Shown here one piece after another: positions 8,190 to 16,560 of a stretch of DNA of 51,134 bases. The DNA comes from an uncultured Bacteroidota bacterium. GTDB taxonomy: Bacteria > Bacteroidota > Bacteroidia > 2-12-FULL-35-15. The stretch is from contig CAIXIP010000115.1 in NCBI GenBank assembly GCA_903919535.1, forward strand, positions 1 through 51,134, written 5' to 3'. The translations under genes were made by a program, and so were the position numbers. Below the pieces are notes generated by a model. The model saw only the letters and a list, made by a program, of their open reading frames with translations, was not told where the DNA came from and did no database searches. How positions within the stretch are numbered: the first letter of the stretch is position 1; the number at the start of each line of letters is the position of its first letter.

Positions 8190-9218
8190 TTAATAATCAA
8201 ACCCATTATCAGAACTGTTCAATTGCTTCCACAACTCATCTTTCAGCTCGGTTAATCCTTTTCCTGATTGGGATGAAAAATAAAGCACAGGAACTGTTTT
8301 CTTTTCTTTGAAACGTTTATTTATGTCCTTTTTCAATTCTGCTAATAATTCATCATCCAAAAGATCGCATTTTGAAATTGCTAAAATTCTCTTTTTATGA
8401 AGTAGTTCAGGATTAAATTGATCCAATTCGTTCAACAATATTTTATATTCTTTAATAATATCATCTGCATCAGCTGGCACCAAAAATAACAATGTAGAAT
8501 TACGTTCGATATGACGTAAAAAACGTAAGCCAATTCCTTTTCCTTCGCTAGCACCTTCAATAATTCCAGGAATATCAGCCATTACAAATGATTTGTAATC
8601 ACGATATTTTATGATACCTAAATTTGGAACAAGTGTAGTAAAGGGGTAGTTAGCAATTTCTGGCTTAGCAGCTGAAACAACTGATAACAAAGTAGATTTG
8701 CCGGCATTCGGGAATCCAACCAATCCAACATCCGCTAATACTTTTAATTCAAGAATTTTCCATTCATCACGTCCATCACCACCGGGCTGCGCATAACGAG
8801 GTGTTTGGTTAGTAGAAGATTTAAAATGATCATTCCCTAAGCCTCCTCTTCCACCTGGCACAACAATTATTTCTTGTCCTTCTTCAGTTATCTCCCCTTC
8901 AATCTCACCTGTTTCAGCGTCTTTGATTATTGTTCCCAAAGGCACATCCAAAATTTCATCTTTCCCCTCAGCACCTGTCAAACGAGCACTTCCTCCTTTT
9001 TCACCTGCTTCGGCAATAATATGTTTACGATATTTTAGATGGATAAGCGTCCAAAACTGTTTGTTGCCTCGCACAATAATATGCCCTCCTCTACCTCCAT
9101 CACCACCATCAGGACCGCCTTTAGCAGTAAGTTTGCTGCGATGCAAATGCACAGAGCCTGCACCGCCCTTACCGGAACGACAACATATTTTTACATAATC
9201 AACAAAATTCGAATCCAT
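8190..9218 (-). CDS. obg: GTPase Obg/CgtA
   Basis: A 342-residue Obg-family GTPase acting on the large ribosomal subunit during assembly and stress. The N-terminal Obg domain (about 1-158) is glycine-rich ([27 protein letters not shown]). The G domain follows with G1 GFPNAGKST at 168-176, G3 DIPGIIEGA at 215-223, the Obg-typical [15 protein letters not shown], and G4 SKCD at 282-285. The usual NKxD reads SKCD. The C-terminal acidic OCT domain of some Obg proteins is absent, as is normal in Bacteroidota. It lies 34 bases downstream of adk in an operon with hpt, adk and two PAP2 genes. Confidence 0.97.
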   Translation of the reverse strand: MDSNFVDYVKICCRSGKGGAGSVHLHRSKLTAKGGPDGGDGGRGGHIIVRGNKQFWTLIHLKYRKHIIAEAGEKGGSARLTGAEGKDEILDVPLGTIIKDAETGEIEGEITEEGQEIIVVPGGRGGLGNDHFKSSTNQTPRYAQPGGDGRDEWKILELKVLADVGLVGFPNAGKSTLLSVVSAAKPEIANYPFTTLVPNLGIIKYRDYKSFVMADIPGIIEGASEGKGIGLRFLRHIERNSTLLFLVPADADDIIKEYKILLNELDQFNPELLHKKRILAISKCDLLDDELLAELKKDINKRFKEKKTVPVLYFSSQSGKGLTELKDELWKQLNSSDNGFDY

Positions 9219-9252
9219 ATCACACGTATTACATTATATCAAAATGATATAA

Positions 9253-10173
9253 TTATTTTTTCTTCTTTTTAGCAACAACTTTCTTTGTTGATTTTTTAAC
9301 AGCCTTTGCTTGAATCGGTTTTACAACCTTTTTTGCAAGCTTCTTAACAATTTTTTTTGTTGCTTTTTTTACAGACGTTTTCTTAACAGGAGCTTTTTTT
9401 GCAACTTTTTTAATAACTTTCTTAACTACCTTTTTCAAAACTGCCTTTTTCACTATCTTCTTTACAATCCTTTTGTCTGCCTTTTTCACAACTTTTTTTA
9501 CAGTTTTCTTAGCAACTTTTTTTACTGCCTTTTTTACAGGCGCTTTTTTTGCTACTATCTTTTTAGAAGCTACTTTTTTCTTTGCTGGCTTTTTTAAACC
9601 AAGTTTAATATCGATTGCATCACAAAGTGAATTAAAAATCTCTTCTATTAAACCTAAGCCTTTAACGCCTATATATTTCTTTTGTGCAGAATAATAATTT
9701 TTTACAGGAGCTGTTTCATTGTTATATACATCAATTCTTTTTTGGATAACCTGAGGGTTTTGGTCGTCAGGTCTGCCACTTTCTTTTCCACGCAATAACA
9801 AACGTTTTTTTAATTCATCTTCCTTTACTTCAAGAGCAAGCATCATGGTAATAGATGTCCCTTTTGATTTTAATAAATTATCCAAGGCCTCTGCTTGTGC
9901 AGTTGTGCGAGGAAATCCATCAAAAATAAATCCTTTTGCATTCGGACTTTTATTTACTTCCTGCTCTAACATGCTAATTGTAACTTGGTCGGGCACCAAT
10001 TGGCCACTGTCCATGAAACTTTTTGCAAGTTGCCCCAAAGCTGTTTCACCTTTTATATTTTTACGGAAAATATCTCCCGTTGAAAGGTGAACTAACTTAT
10101 ATTTCAAAATTAACTTTTCTGATTGGGTTCCCTTTCCAGCACCGGGAGGTCCGAATAAAATAATGTTTAACAT
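9253..10173 (-). CDS. adk: Adenylate kinase with histone-like Lys-rich tail
   Basis: Residues 1 to about 192 are a complete short-LID adenylate kinase (AMP + ATP to 2 ADP): P-loop GPPGAGKGT at 8-16, the AMP site around LSTGDIFR, DGFPRT at 85-90, and a compact LID near GKESGRPDD with RIDVYNNET following. From about residue 194 to 306 the protein continues as an unbroken low-complexity tail of Lys, Ala and Val with repeating units such as VKKAVKKVAKK and APVKK, resembling bacterial histone H1-like proteins or the C-terminal tails of eukaryotic H1. Ordinary Bacteroidota Adk is about 190 residues, so the tail is an addition of about 113 residues with no stop or frameshift at the junction. It may bind nucleic acid or ribosomes. 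The gene lies between hpt and obg. Confidence 0.93.
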   Translation of the reverse strand: MLNIILFGPPGAGKGTQSEKLILKYKLVHLSTGDIFRKNIKGETALGQLAKSFMDSGQLVPDQVTISMLEQEVNKSPNAKGFIFDGFPRTTAQAEALDNLLKSKGTSITMMLALEVKEDELKKRLLLRGKESGRPDDQNPQVIQKRIDVYNNETAPVKNYYSAQKKYIGVKGLGLIEEIFNSLCDAIDIKLGLKKPAKKKVASKKIVAKKAPVKKAVKKVAKKTVKKVVKKADKRIVKKIVKKAVLKKVVKKVIKKVAKKAPVKKTSVKKATKKIVKKLAKKVVKPIQAKAVKKSTKKVVAKKKKK

Positions 10174-10255
10174 ATTTGTAGCTTTTGAAGTTTTTATATT
10201 ATTTGTTGTGAATTTTATTTACATAATTTTTAAAGCAACGATGTTGCAGCAAATT

Positions 10256-10792
10256 TTAATTCGACTTCACATAAATATCAGCAAGGTTTCTACCTAGTCC
10301 ATTGTAATCTAACCCATAACCGACTAAAAAATCATTGGGTACTTTAATTGCAACATAGTCAACTGGGAATGTTTTAGTATATGCCAAGGGCTTAAACAAA
10401 AGAGTTGCAATTTTAACATCTGCAGCACCCATATTTTTCAATTCATTCCATACGTTTTCAATCGTATTCCCGGTATCTACAATATCCTCTACAATAACTA
10501 TTGTGCGGCCTTTAATATCTTCATTCAATCCTATCAATCCTTTAATTTTTCCGGTAGATGACGTTCCCTCATAGGATGCCATTTTTACAAAAGAAATTTC
10601 ACAATCGATATTTACCTTTTTCAAAAGATCAGAGGCGAACATAAAAGAGCCATTCAGAACTGCCAGAAACAAAGGTTTTTTTCCTTTCAGGTCGTTATTT
10701 ATTTTTGTGGCAACTTCCGAAACTGCCTTTTCGATCTCTGTTGAAGTAATTTTTATTTCAAAAGTTAAATCGTGAATTTTAATGCTGTTCAT
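10256..10792 (-). CDS. hpt: Hypoxanthine phosphoribosyltransferase
   Basis: A 178-residue type I phosphoribosyltransferase that salvages hypoxanthine (and perhaps guanine) with PRPP to make IMP/GMP. The PRPP-binding loop VEDIVDTGNT lies at 101-110. The flexible-loop region FVKMASYEGTSSTG and the purine-binding KVPNDFLVGYGLDYNGLGRNL segment near the C-terminus match bacterial HPRT. Length is normal. It is the first gene of the hpt-adk-obg-PAP2-PAP2 run and is divergent from purE, which acts in de novo purine synthesis. A minus-strand TAATTTTG promoter element lies about 20 bases upstream. Confidence 0.95.
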   Translation of the reverse strand: MNSIKIHDLTFEIKITSTEIEKAVSEVATKINNDLKGKKPLFLAVLNGSFMFASDLLKKVNIDCEISFVKMASYEGTSSTGKIKGLIGLNEDIKGRTIVIVEDIVDTGNTIENVWNELKNMGAADVKIATLLFKPLAYTKTFPVDYVAIKVPNDFLVGYGLDYNGLGRNLADIYVKSN

Positions 10793-10811
10793 ATAGCTAA
10801 ATTTGAAGATG

Positions 10812-10819
10812 CAAAATTA
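10812..10819 (-). promoter_or_regulatory. -7 promoter element for hpt
   Basis: TAATTTTG on the minus strand fits TAnnTTTG and lies 20 bases before the hpt ATG at 10792, in the 124-base divergent hpt/purE interval. Confidence 0.4.
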
Positions 10820-10916
10820 CGCAAAATACGGCTATAAAAAACACCATATTTTATTTTAAAAACATTGATAAAAAAAGGTATTTTTACCCTTCAGTTTAAT
10901 CATAAAAACAAAAGCT

Positions 10917-11429
10917 ATGACTCCTAAAGTGAGCATTATAATGGGTAGTACATCCGATATGCCTATCATGCAAGAAGCTGCAAAAATTCTAAATGAATTC
11001 AAGATTCCTTTTGAAATTAACGCATTGAGCGCACATCGTGTGCCTGAGCAAGTTGCCGAATTCGCAAAAAATGCCCATTTAAAAGGCATTCGGGTGATTA
11101 TTGCCGGTGCAGGCGGGGCGGCACATTTACCTGGTGTAGTTGCTGCATTTACTCCTGTTCCTGTAATTGGTGTGCCTTGTCGTTCATCCATTTCCATTGA
11201 CGGTTGGGATTCTGTACTTTCCATTTTACAAATGCCTCCGGGTATTCCTGTTGCCACTGTTGCACTTGACGGTGGACAAAATGCCGGTATATTAGCGGTT
11301 CAGATCTTGGCTGCCGGAGATGATGAACTTTTGAAAAAAGTGATTGATTTTAAAGAAAATCTGAAAAATAAAATTTTAAAAGCAAACCAGGAATTATCGG
11401 CTGTAAAGTTCGAATACAAAACAAACTAG
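10917..11429 (+). CDS. purE: N5-carboxyaminoimidazole ribonucleotide mutase
   Basis: A 170-residue class I PurE, which moves the carboxyl group of N5-CAIR to C4 in de novo purine synthesis. Family hallmarks are visible: GSTSD at 10-14, SAHRVPE at 38-44, the AGAGGAAHLPGVVA segment, PVIGVP, and SILQMPPGIPVATVA near residue 100-115. Length and layout match the bacterial octameric enzyme. The gene is divergent from hpt, so purine salvage and synthesis genes face each other. The usual partner purK is not nearby. The next gene starts 28 bases downstream on the same strand but is unrelated in function. Confidence 0.97.
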   Translation: MTPKVSIIMGSTSDMPIMQEAAKILNEFKIPFEINALSAHRVPEQVAEFAKNAHLKGIRVIIAGAGGAAHLPGVVAAFTPVPVIGVPCRSSISIDGWDSVLSILQMPPGIPVATVALDGGQNAGILAVQILAAGDDELLKKVIDFKENLKNKILKANQELSAVKFEYKTN

Positions 11430-11457
11430 GCTTTTGCGAATTCCAAATAAAATTTAA

Positions 11458-12309
11458 ATGAAAATAATCTACTCCATTATTCTGTTTATTTGTCTTTCAA
11501 TTTCTGCAAAAGCAGGCAACGAAAACTTTCCGGTAGGTGCACGATCCTCTGCAATGGGTAACGCATCTGTTTCTTTAAGCGATGTATGGAGTGCACAACA
11601 TAACCAAGCAGGATTAGGCTTTTTACACAGTCCGTCTGCTGGAGTATATTACGAAAACCGCTTTATGCTTAAAGAATTGAGCGTAAAAGGTGGCGTTTTG
11701 GCAATACCGGTAAAGGGGGGGGCATTTGGCTTATGTATTAGCAACTTTGGTTATTCGCTATACAGTGAAAACAAATACAGCCTATCCTTCGCAAAAGCTT
11801 TTGGAGATAAATTTTCGATGGGAATTGCAATGGATTATCTAACGACAAAAATATCCGAAGGTTATGGAAAAAAAGGAGTATTTGCTGCAGAAATTGGCTT
11901 ACAAGCAAAACCTATAAAGGGCTTAAACATTGGAGCACATGTATATAATCCAACCCGAACAAAACTTTTAACATATAACAATGAGCGTATTCCTACAATA
12001 ATTCGATTGGGTGCTGATTACACTTTTTCTGAAAAGGTAACAATAGCTTTAGAATCTGAAAAAGATATTGCACAAAAAGCAATTTTTAAAGCAGGTATTG
12101 AGTACCGAGCGGTAAAAGAATTTTACTTACGAGCCGGAATTTCAACTAATCCAACATTAAGTTCGTTTGGATTTGGAATAAATCTTAAAAACTTTAAGCT
12201 TGATCTTTCTGCAAATTATCATCAAACACTTGGATTTAGCCCTCAATTAGGCTTGACCTACAATTTCAACAAAGCAGAGAAAACCGAAAATAAAAAAACA
12301 ACAAATTAA
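11458..12309 (+). CDS. PorV/FadL-like outer-membrane barrel protein
   Basis: A 283-residue exported protein with a signal peptide cleaved near AKA|GNENF. The mature start GNENFPVGARSSAMGNASVSLSD and the following WSAQHNQAGLGFL match the N-terminal signature of the PorV/PorQ (UPF0164, FadL-like) family: a plug-like segment with RAxAMGxA followed by alternating beta strands to the C-terminus. It is shorter than the T9SS shuttle protein PorV (about 390), so I call it a relative, not PorV itself. It is followed two bases later by the helix-hairpin-helix/barrel protein, and the pair is probably cotranscribed and may work together in the outer membrane. Confidence 0.75.
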   Translation: MKIIYSIILFICLSISAKAGNENFPVGARSSAMGNASVSLSDVWSAQHNQAGLGFLHSPSAGVYYENRFMLKELSVKGGVLAIPVKGGAFGLCISNFGYSLYSENKYSLSFAKAFGDKFSMGIAMDYLTTKISEGYGKKGVFAAEIGLQAKPIKGLNIGAHVYNPTRTKLLTYNNERIPTIIRLGADYTFSEKVTIALESEKDIAQKAIFKAGIEYRAVKEFYLRAGISTNPTLSSFGFGINLKNFKLDLSANYHQTLGFSPQLGLTYNFNKAEKTENKKTTN

Positions 12310-12311
12310 CA

Positions 12312-14474
12312 TTGGGAACGATCAATAAATATTATTTCAATATTTTTTCAATCGCATTTTTGTTGCTGTTGCTAAGTGCTTTTTCATTAAAAGCGCAAGA
12401 TACTATTCCCGCAAAAATAGATGATACCGAAATACAACAGCAATTAGAAAATATAGCCGAAAGCACCGAAAACGAAGAAGCGGATTATTCTGAACTTGTA
12501 GATGGCCTGCTATTTTTAAAACAACACCCAATCAATCTAAACCGCACTAATAAAGAAGAGCTACAACAAATCCATTTATTGAATGATATTCAAATCAATA
12601 ACTTACTTACCCATATTGAAAAAGATGGCAACCTTATTTCGATTTATGAAATACAAGGCATCGATGGGTTTGACCTACAAGCAATCCAGAAAATTTTACC
12701 ATACATTTATGTAACAGATAATTTCACCTCAGCCCATTTCAATATAAAAGAAATGTTCCGCAGCGGGCAACACACTGTTATTCTTCGTTACGGACAAACC
12801 ATCGAAAAACAAACCGGATTTTCTCCTATTGATAGCGCGGAATTATTTAACAGTGCGAATTCCCGATATATTGGTAGTCCGCAAAAAATATATGCACGTT
12901 ATCGCTTTACCTATGGAACCAATGTTAGTTGGGGAATAACGGGTGAAAAAGATCAGGGCGAATTATTTTTCAAGAACAAACAAAAATTTAAGTACGATTG
13001 GTATGAACGATCATTAAATGGAAACCAACATTCTGGTTTTGATTTTTACTCCGCACATTTTTTTATAAAAAATATTCGTTTTGTTAAAGCTCTGGCAATT
13101 GGCGATTTTCAAGCAACTTTCGGACAAGGCTTAACATGTTGGAGCGGAATGTCATTCGGAAAAAGTACTGATATCATGAGTACAAAAAAGTCGGCTGCAG
13201 GATTAAAACCTTATGCATCTGTTGATGAGAACAGATTTTTGCGAGGTGCAGCAACAACAATTGGGTTTAAAAAAATGGAAGCTACTGCATTTTTTTCAAG
13301 AAAACATGTTGATGCAAATGTTACTGATACTTTACCTGATGGAGAAATTGCAGCCATATCATCCTTACAGGAAACGGGTTATCATACCACACCAAGCGAA
13401 ATTGCCGACAAACATTCTATTGCACAAACTATTTTTGGAGGAAATGTATCCTACAAAGGGCGCAGATTATCTATGGGATTGACTGCTGTTGAATATCAAC
13501 TCGACAAAGATTTTAATCGCGCATTATCTTATTACAATCAATTTGAATTTTCATCAAAACGAAATTTTAATGTTGGTATGGATTATAATTTCATCTTTCA
13601 TAATTTCAATTTCTTTGGCGAAGAAGCAATTAGCCAAAGTAAAGGAAAAGCCTTTGTTAATGGAGTTTTGGTGAGCCTTGACCCTCGTGTATCATTAACT
13701 ATTTTACATCGTTATTACGATCGCAATTATCAAAATTTGCTAAGTAATGGATTTGCCGAAAGCACTACTGCAGCAAATGAAAAAGGAACATTTATCGGCT
13801 TGGTTGCTAAACCAACAAACACCTTAACACTTACAACTTATTACGATCATTTTGAATTCCCTTGGTTAAAATATCAGGTAAATGCACCATCAAAGGGAAA
13901 TGATTTTGTTGCACAATTAAATTATACGCCCACAAAAAAAGTGGATATGTATTTTAAGATTCGTGAACGTAATAAAGAAAAAAACACAAGCAATGCTGAT
14001 GCTCTTATTGATTATGTTGTTCCTTTGAAACAAACCACGTATCGATTTAATGTAGCATTTAGCATTTTACCTTCTGTGAAATTAAAAAGCAGAGTTGAAT
14101 TTATTGATTATAAACTCGACAATAATAAAACCGAATCGGGATATTTAATTTACCAAGATTTTACATACTCAAAAATGGGGAAACCACTTTCGATAACCTT
14201 ACGTTATGCCTTGTTTCAAACTGATAGTTATAATGCACGTATTTATGCTTATGAAAATGATATGCCCGGCTCCTACTCTATTCCTGCTTATTATTACCGA
14301 GGTTCTCGTTTTTATATTATGCTGGATTATAATATCACACGAAAAATTGAATTATGGGTGCGCTACTCACAAACTTTCTATGATAATAAAAATGTAATTA
14401 GCCAAGGTTCACTCACCGAAATAAATGGCAATACAAAATCTGAGATTAAAGCGCAGGTTGTTTTTAAATTTTAG
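12312..14474 (+). CDS. Helix-hairpin-helix protein with predicted beta-barrel region
   Basis: A 720-residue exported protein. There is no ATG near the start; translation most likely begins at the TTG at 12312, just after the stop of the preceding gene, because this gives a good signal peptide (NKYYFNIFSIAFLLLLL to SLKAQ). Residues 71-133 contain ComEA-like helix-hairpin-helix repeats: HPINLNRTNKEELQQI followed by a second unit SIYEIQGIDGFD. The remaining 580 or so residues are beta-rich with aromatic girdle patterns and end in AQVVFKF, a terminal Phe typical of outer-membrane barrels. Known relatives in Bacteroidota are annotated only as HHH-domain proteins. A DNA-binding motif on an exported barrel-like protein would fit DNA binding or uptake at the envelope, but HHH folds also bind other partners. 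Confidence 0.75.
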   Translation: MGTINKYYFNIFSIAFLLLLLSAFSLKAQDTIPAKIDDTEIQQQLENIAESTENEEADYSELVDGLLFLKQHPINLNRTNKEELQQIHLLNDIQINNLLTHIEKDGNLISIYEIQGIDGFDLQAIQKILPYIYVTDNFTSAHFNIKEMFRSGQHTVILRYGQTIEKQTGFSPIDSAELFNSANSRYIGSPQKIYARYRFTYGTNVSWGITGEKDQGELFFKNKQKFKYDWYERSLNGNQHSGFDFYSAHFFIKNIRFVKALAIGDFQATFGQGLTCWSGMSFGKSTDIMSTKKSAAGLKPYASVDENRFLRGAATTIGFKKMEATAFFSRKHVDANVTDTLPDGEIAAISSLQETGYHTTPSEIADKHSIAQTIFGGNVSYKGRRLSMGLTAVEYQLDKDFNRALSYYNQFEFSSKRNFNVGMDYNFIFHNFNFFGEEAISQSKGKAFVNGVLVSLDPRVSLTILHRYYDRNYQNLLSNGFAESTTAANEKGTFIGLVAKPTNTLTLTTYYDHFEFPWLKYQVNAPSKGNDFVAQLNYTPTKKVDMYFKIRERNKEKNTSNADALIDYVVPLKQTTYRFNVAFSILPSVKLKSRVEFIDYKLDNNKTESGYLIYQDFTYSKMGKPLSITLRYALFQTDSYNARIYAYENDMPGSYSIPAYYYRGSRFYIMLDYNITRKIELWVRYSQTFYDNKNVISQGSLTEINGNTKSEIKAQVVFKF

Positions 14475-14635
14475 GTTTCATTTCAAAAACATTCTACAAT
14501 CAATTGCAATATTGACCGCACTTATAGTATTTGATCATTGCTTACAGATGAAGGTACTGGCAAATGTTCGGAAACAATTACACAGCTGTGAAAAACATTT
14601 ATATCCCGCAGTTGTTTTAGGTGAGTTATGCTCAG
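14475..14635. repeat. Repeat copy A of cassette-like patch
   Basis: GGCAAATGTT at 14559-14568 and GCTGTGAAAAACATTT at 14585-14600 reappear, in the same order and orientation, at 15252-15295. The copy includes the 10-base palindrome CACAGCTGTG at 14581-14590. No gene is supported in this gap. Confidence 0.5.
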
Positions 14636-15163
14636 TTATTTTTTACAACTCCTGTCCTTCCGTCTCTGTATTGCCGCATGTCTTATATCTGCAACTTTGT
14701 TTTTAGATTCTATTGTCAAAGCTTTCGAAATAATTTGAAGCGTTTGAATTGCTGTGTTATAATTTTGGAAGTCGTTTAGTTCTCTTCTAAATCCAGATTT
14801 ATTGACAAAAACAATGTCGTAAGTTTTTGTTTCATAAGTCCTTTGTCCGCCTCGACTCATCATTGTTTGTGATTCATTTGTTTGGCTTAGTTCGACTTTT
14901 ATATAATTTGCAGTTATAACCCATATTCCGAAACGGAAGGAAAATAATTCGTAAAACTTTCTAACTCTTTTTTTATTCGCATCAATTTCAATCCCTGTTC
15001 TTAATAAAAGCAAAGAGATTCCAAAAACCAATATAGAAGTTGCAACAAAAATATTAGCAAAGAAACTGACTCCCCCAATAATGATTAGAAGAACTCCAGG
15101 TATGAAATATTCGAATGTAAATCCTAATTGAACGAATGTTCTCGTTTCCATATAATTGGGCAT
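14636..15163 (-). CDS. Hypothetical membrane protein
   Basis: I do not recognise this protein. From the ATG at 15163 it is about 175 residues: MPNYMETRTFVQLGFTFEY, two closely spaced hydrophobic segments (IPGVLLIIIGGVSFF and ATSILVFGISLLLL), then a cytoplasmic-looking domain with strands RVRKFYELFSFRFGIW and TYDIVFVNKSGFRRELNDF and a basic C-terminus. This layout resembles small PH-like or bPH2-type membrane proteins, but that is only an impression. The longer frame to 15346 is rejected because a minus-strand TATATTTG promoter at 15229-15222 lies inside it. The gene is bracketed by a direct imperfect repeat (14559-14600 and 15252-15295) and is likely accessory. Confidence 0.6.
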   Translation of the reverse strand: MPNYMETRTFVQLGFTFEYFIPGVLLIIIGGVSFFANIFVATSILVFGISLLLLRTGIEIDANKKRVRKFYELFSFRFGIWVITANYIKVELSQTNESQTMMSRGGQRTYETKTYDIVFVNKSGFRRELNDFQNYNTAIQTLQIISKALTIESKNKVADIRHAAIQRRKDRSCKK

Positions 15164-15221
15164 AAAGACAAACGAAGCTAAAAAAGGTGCGGAATTACTT
15201 ACACTCTCTTGTCTTGCAGCA

Positions 15222-15229
15222 CAAATATA
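15222..15229 (-). promoter_or_regulatory. -7 promoter element
   Basis: TATATTTG on the minus strand, about 60 bases before the ATG at 15163, with a TTG (CAA on the plus strand at 15254-15256) 24 bases further upstream, slightly beyond the usual 17-23 spacing. Confidence 0.5.
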
Positions 15230-15251
15230 AATTAAAAGCCTAACTGTGAAT

Positions 15252-15295
15252 GGCAAATGTTTAGAAATAAATTTATGCCGCTGTGAAAAATATTT
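15252..15295. repeat. Repeat copy B of cassette-like patch
   Basis: GGCAAATGTT (15252-15261) and GCTGTGAAAAATATTT (15280-15295) repeat the blocks at 14559-14600, with a diverged 16-18 base spacer between them. The period is about 693 bases, one gene length. Confidence 0.55.
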
Positions 15296-15328
15296 GCGAC
15301 TTGCACAAACTCCACATTTATTTTTGTT

Positions 15329-15344
15329 GATGTTAGTGGCAGCC
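15329..15344 (+). repeat. Inverted-repeat arm (left)
   Basis: GATGTTAGTGGCAGCC; its core ATGTTAGTGGCANCC matches the reverse complement of 16337-16351 with one mismatch. The two arms bracket the T9SS-tailed gene at 15456-16094. Confidence 0.5.
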
Positions 15345-15455
15345 AACCTTTCTATTCGAATACAAAACCGTCAGCAAGCAAATAAACATAAAAACCTCTG
15401 CGAGACTGTCCACAAGTAAAAAAGACGATTTTCTCAGTTTAGTATGTTAACGCTA

Positions 15456-16094
15456 CTAATGTAGTATTATTTTCTTGTTCAGAATGTTTTTCTTGTCGTC
15501 AATGATTTGCAAAAAGTAAACACCTGTCTGCATTTCAGCTTTTTCAATAATAAATTGTTTTCCAGAAAAGTTTTGTGATTTAATTTCTTTTCCTAATATG
15601 TCTGTTACTTTAATTGTAGTATTTTTCTGTTCGTTACTAAAACTAACGGTCGTTGAATTAGTAAATGGATTTGGATAAATGTTTATAATATTGTCTGATT
15701 GATTGAGTAAGGAAATTCCTGAAGTTAAAAGATTAACCCAATAATAATTGGCAATAACGCTTCCCCTCCCTGTTGCGCACTGGTCGCTAATTAACGTAAA
15801 ATTTAGTGTGTCATTCTGAATTGAAAAAGTGTATTTTCCTGTGTCTGCTGAGCAGGTTGTTGGTGGTATATCAAAGATTGTGAAATTACTGCCGTTTTCC
15901 CAATATTCTGAAATATGAGTGTAAGTGATATTATCAAAACTTCGGAACACTGTGTCATTCCCAAATTTAAAATATGCAAAGACGGTGCTTGGAGTATGAT
16001 AAACAGTCCAAGTTGTATTAGGAAGTGATTGAGCGAAAATGTTTAAGTAATTCATTGCAATGATTATTAATATCAAAGAGATTTTCTTTTTCAT
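15456..16094 (-). CDS. Small secreted protein with T9SS type A sorting tail
   Basis: A 212-residue exported protein with a signal peptide (MKKKISLILIIIAMNYLNIFAQ). The middle part, from SLPNTTWTVYH to VIANYYWVN, is beta-rich with two Cys (TTCSADTGKY and DQCATGRGS) and reads like a lipocalin-type barrel (NTTW start, GKYTFSIQNDTLNF strand pair), though this is weak. From about residue 136 it continues INIYPNPFTNSTTVSF, GKEIKSQNF, TGVYFLQI and a Lys-rich end: a type A T9SS sorting domain. The protein is thus exported across the outer membrane. It lies in the accessory patch between inverted repeats and has no operon partner. Function unknown. Confidence 0.8.
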   Translation of the reverse strand: MKKKISLILIIIAMNYLNIFAQSLPNTTWTVYHTPSTVFAYFKFGNDTVFRSFDNITYTHISEYWENGSNFTIFDIPPTTCSADTGKYTFSIQNDTLNFTLISDQCATGRGSVIANYYWVNLLTSGISLLNQSDNIINIYPNPFTNSTTVSFSNEQKNTTIKVTDILGKEIKSQNFSGKQFIIEKAEMQTGVYFLQIIDDKKNILNKKIILH

Positions 16095-16508
16095 TCTGTT
16101 TTTTGCGTGGTCGCCACATTTGTCTATTTATTATCTGTTTCCTTAAGAGGGTTTTGCCGATTCAAATAGTAACGTCTTAAATATGCATTTATTGTCGGCT
16201 TAAAAACATTATAAAAGATGAACTTGCAATCTCTTGTCGTGTTTTGTCTGTTTACGTATCTGTCTGCGAGTTAAAATATTTTTTAAAAAATTGAAACGAA
16301 AAATTGTCTTTCGTGCACGTTTATTTTTAAAAATTTGGTTGCCACTAACATGTATATTAACGAAATTGCGTTTATATACTTATTAGAAACAAATGTAGTC
16401 CATTTTAATATACAATAAAGTGGCATTACTGCATTTGAATTTTGTATACTTGGCAGATATGATTCAAACGTGAATACTTGAAATGAAGCAAAGAGTTTCT
16501 CCCACAAA
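16095..16508. other. Intergenic region without supported gene
   Basis: AT-rich, no convincing ORF on either strand. It contains the right arm GGTTGCCACTAACATGT (16337-16353) of the inverted repeat whose left arm is at 15329-15344, and a second TCTGCGAG at 16263-16270 matching one at 15397-15404. It looks like non-coding flank of an inserted gene. Confidence 0.4.
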
Positions 16509-16536
16509 AAAAAGCTTCGATCTCTCGAAGCTTTTA
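16506..16536 (-). terminator. Intrinsic terminator of the nidogen/PKD gene
   Basis: On the minus strand the stem AAAGCTTCGA / TCGAAGCTTT with a 4-base loop is followed by a T run, 25 bases after the stop codon at 16561. The A run on the other side could make it bidirectional. Confidence 0.85.
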
Positions 16537-16560
16537 AATAAATTAAATATCCTTACTACT

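Noticed and set aside
9310-9694. Phe-rich plus-strand ORFs opposite the adk tail
   Set aside because: They are the reverse reading of AAG/AAA-rich Lys codons and have no independent support.
10856-11257. 133-residue ORF antisense to purE
   Set aside because: Lies in the shadow of a well conserved purE; composition is that of reversed coding sequence.
14425-14706. 93-residue plus-strand ORF across the end of the HHH gene
   Set aside because: Overlaps two better genes and the repeat at 14559-14600; no start context.
15164-15346. N-terminal extension of the hypothetical membrane protein
   Set aside because: Contains a promoter element and a repeat copy; the internal ATG at 15163 fits better.
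16283-16507. 74-residue minus-strand ORF
   Set aside because: AT-rich, no promoter or domain, overlaps the inverted-repeat arm at 16337-16353.
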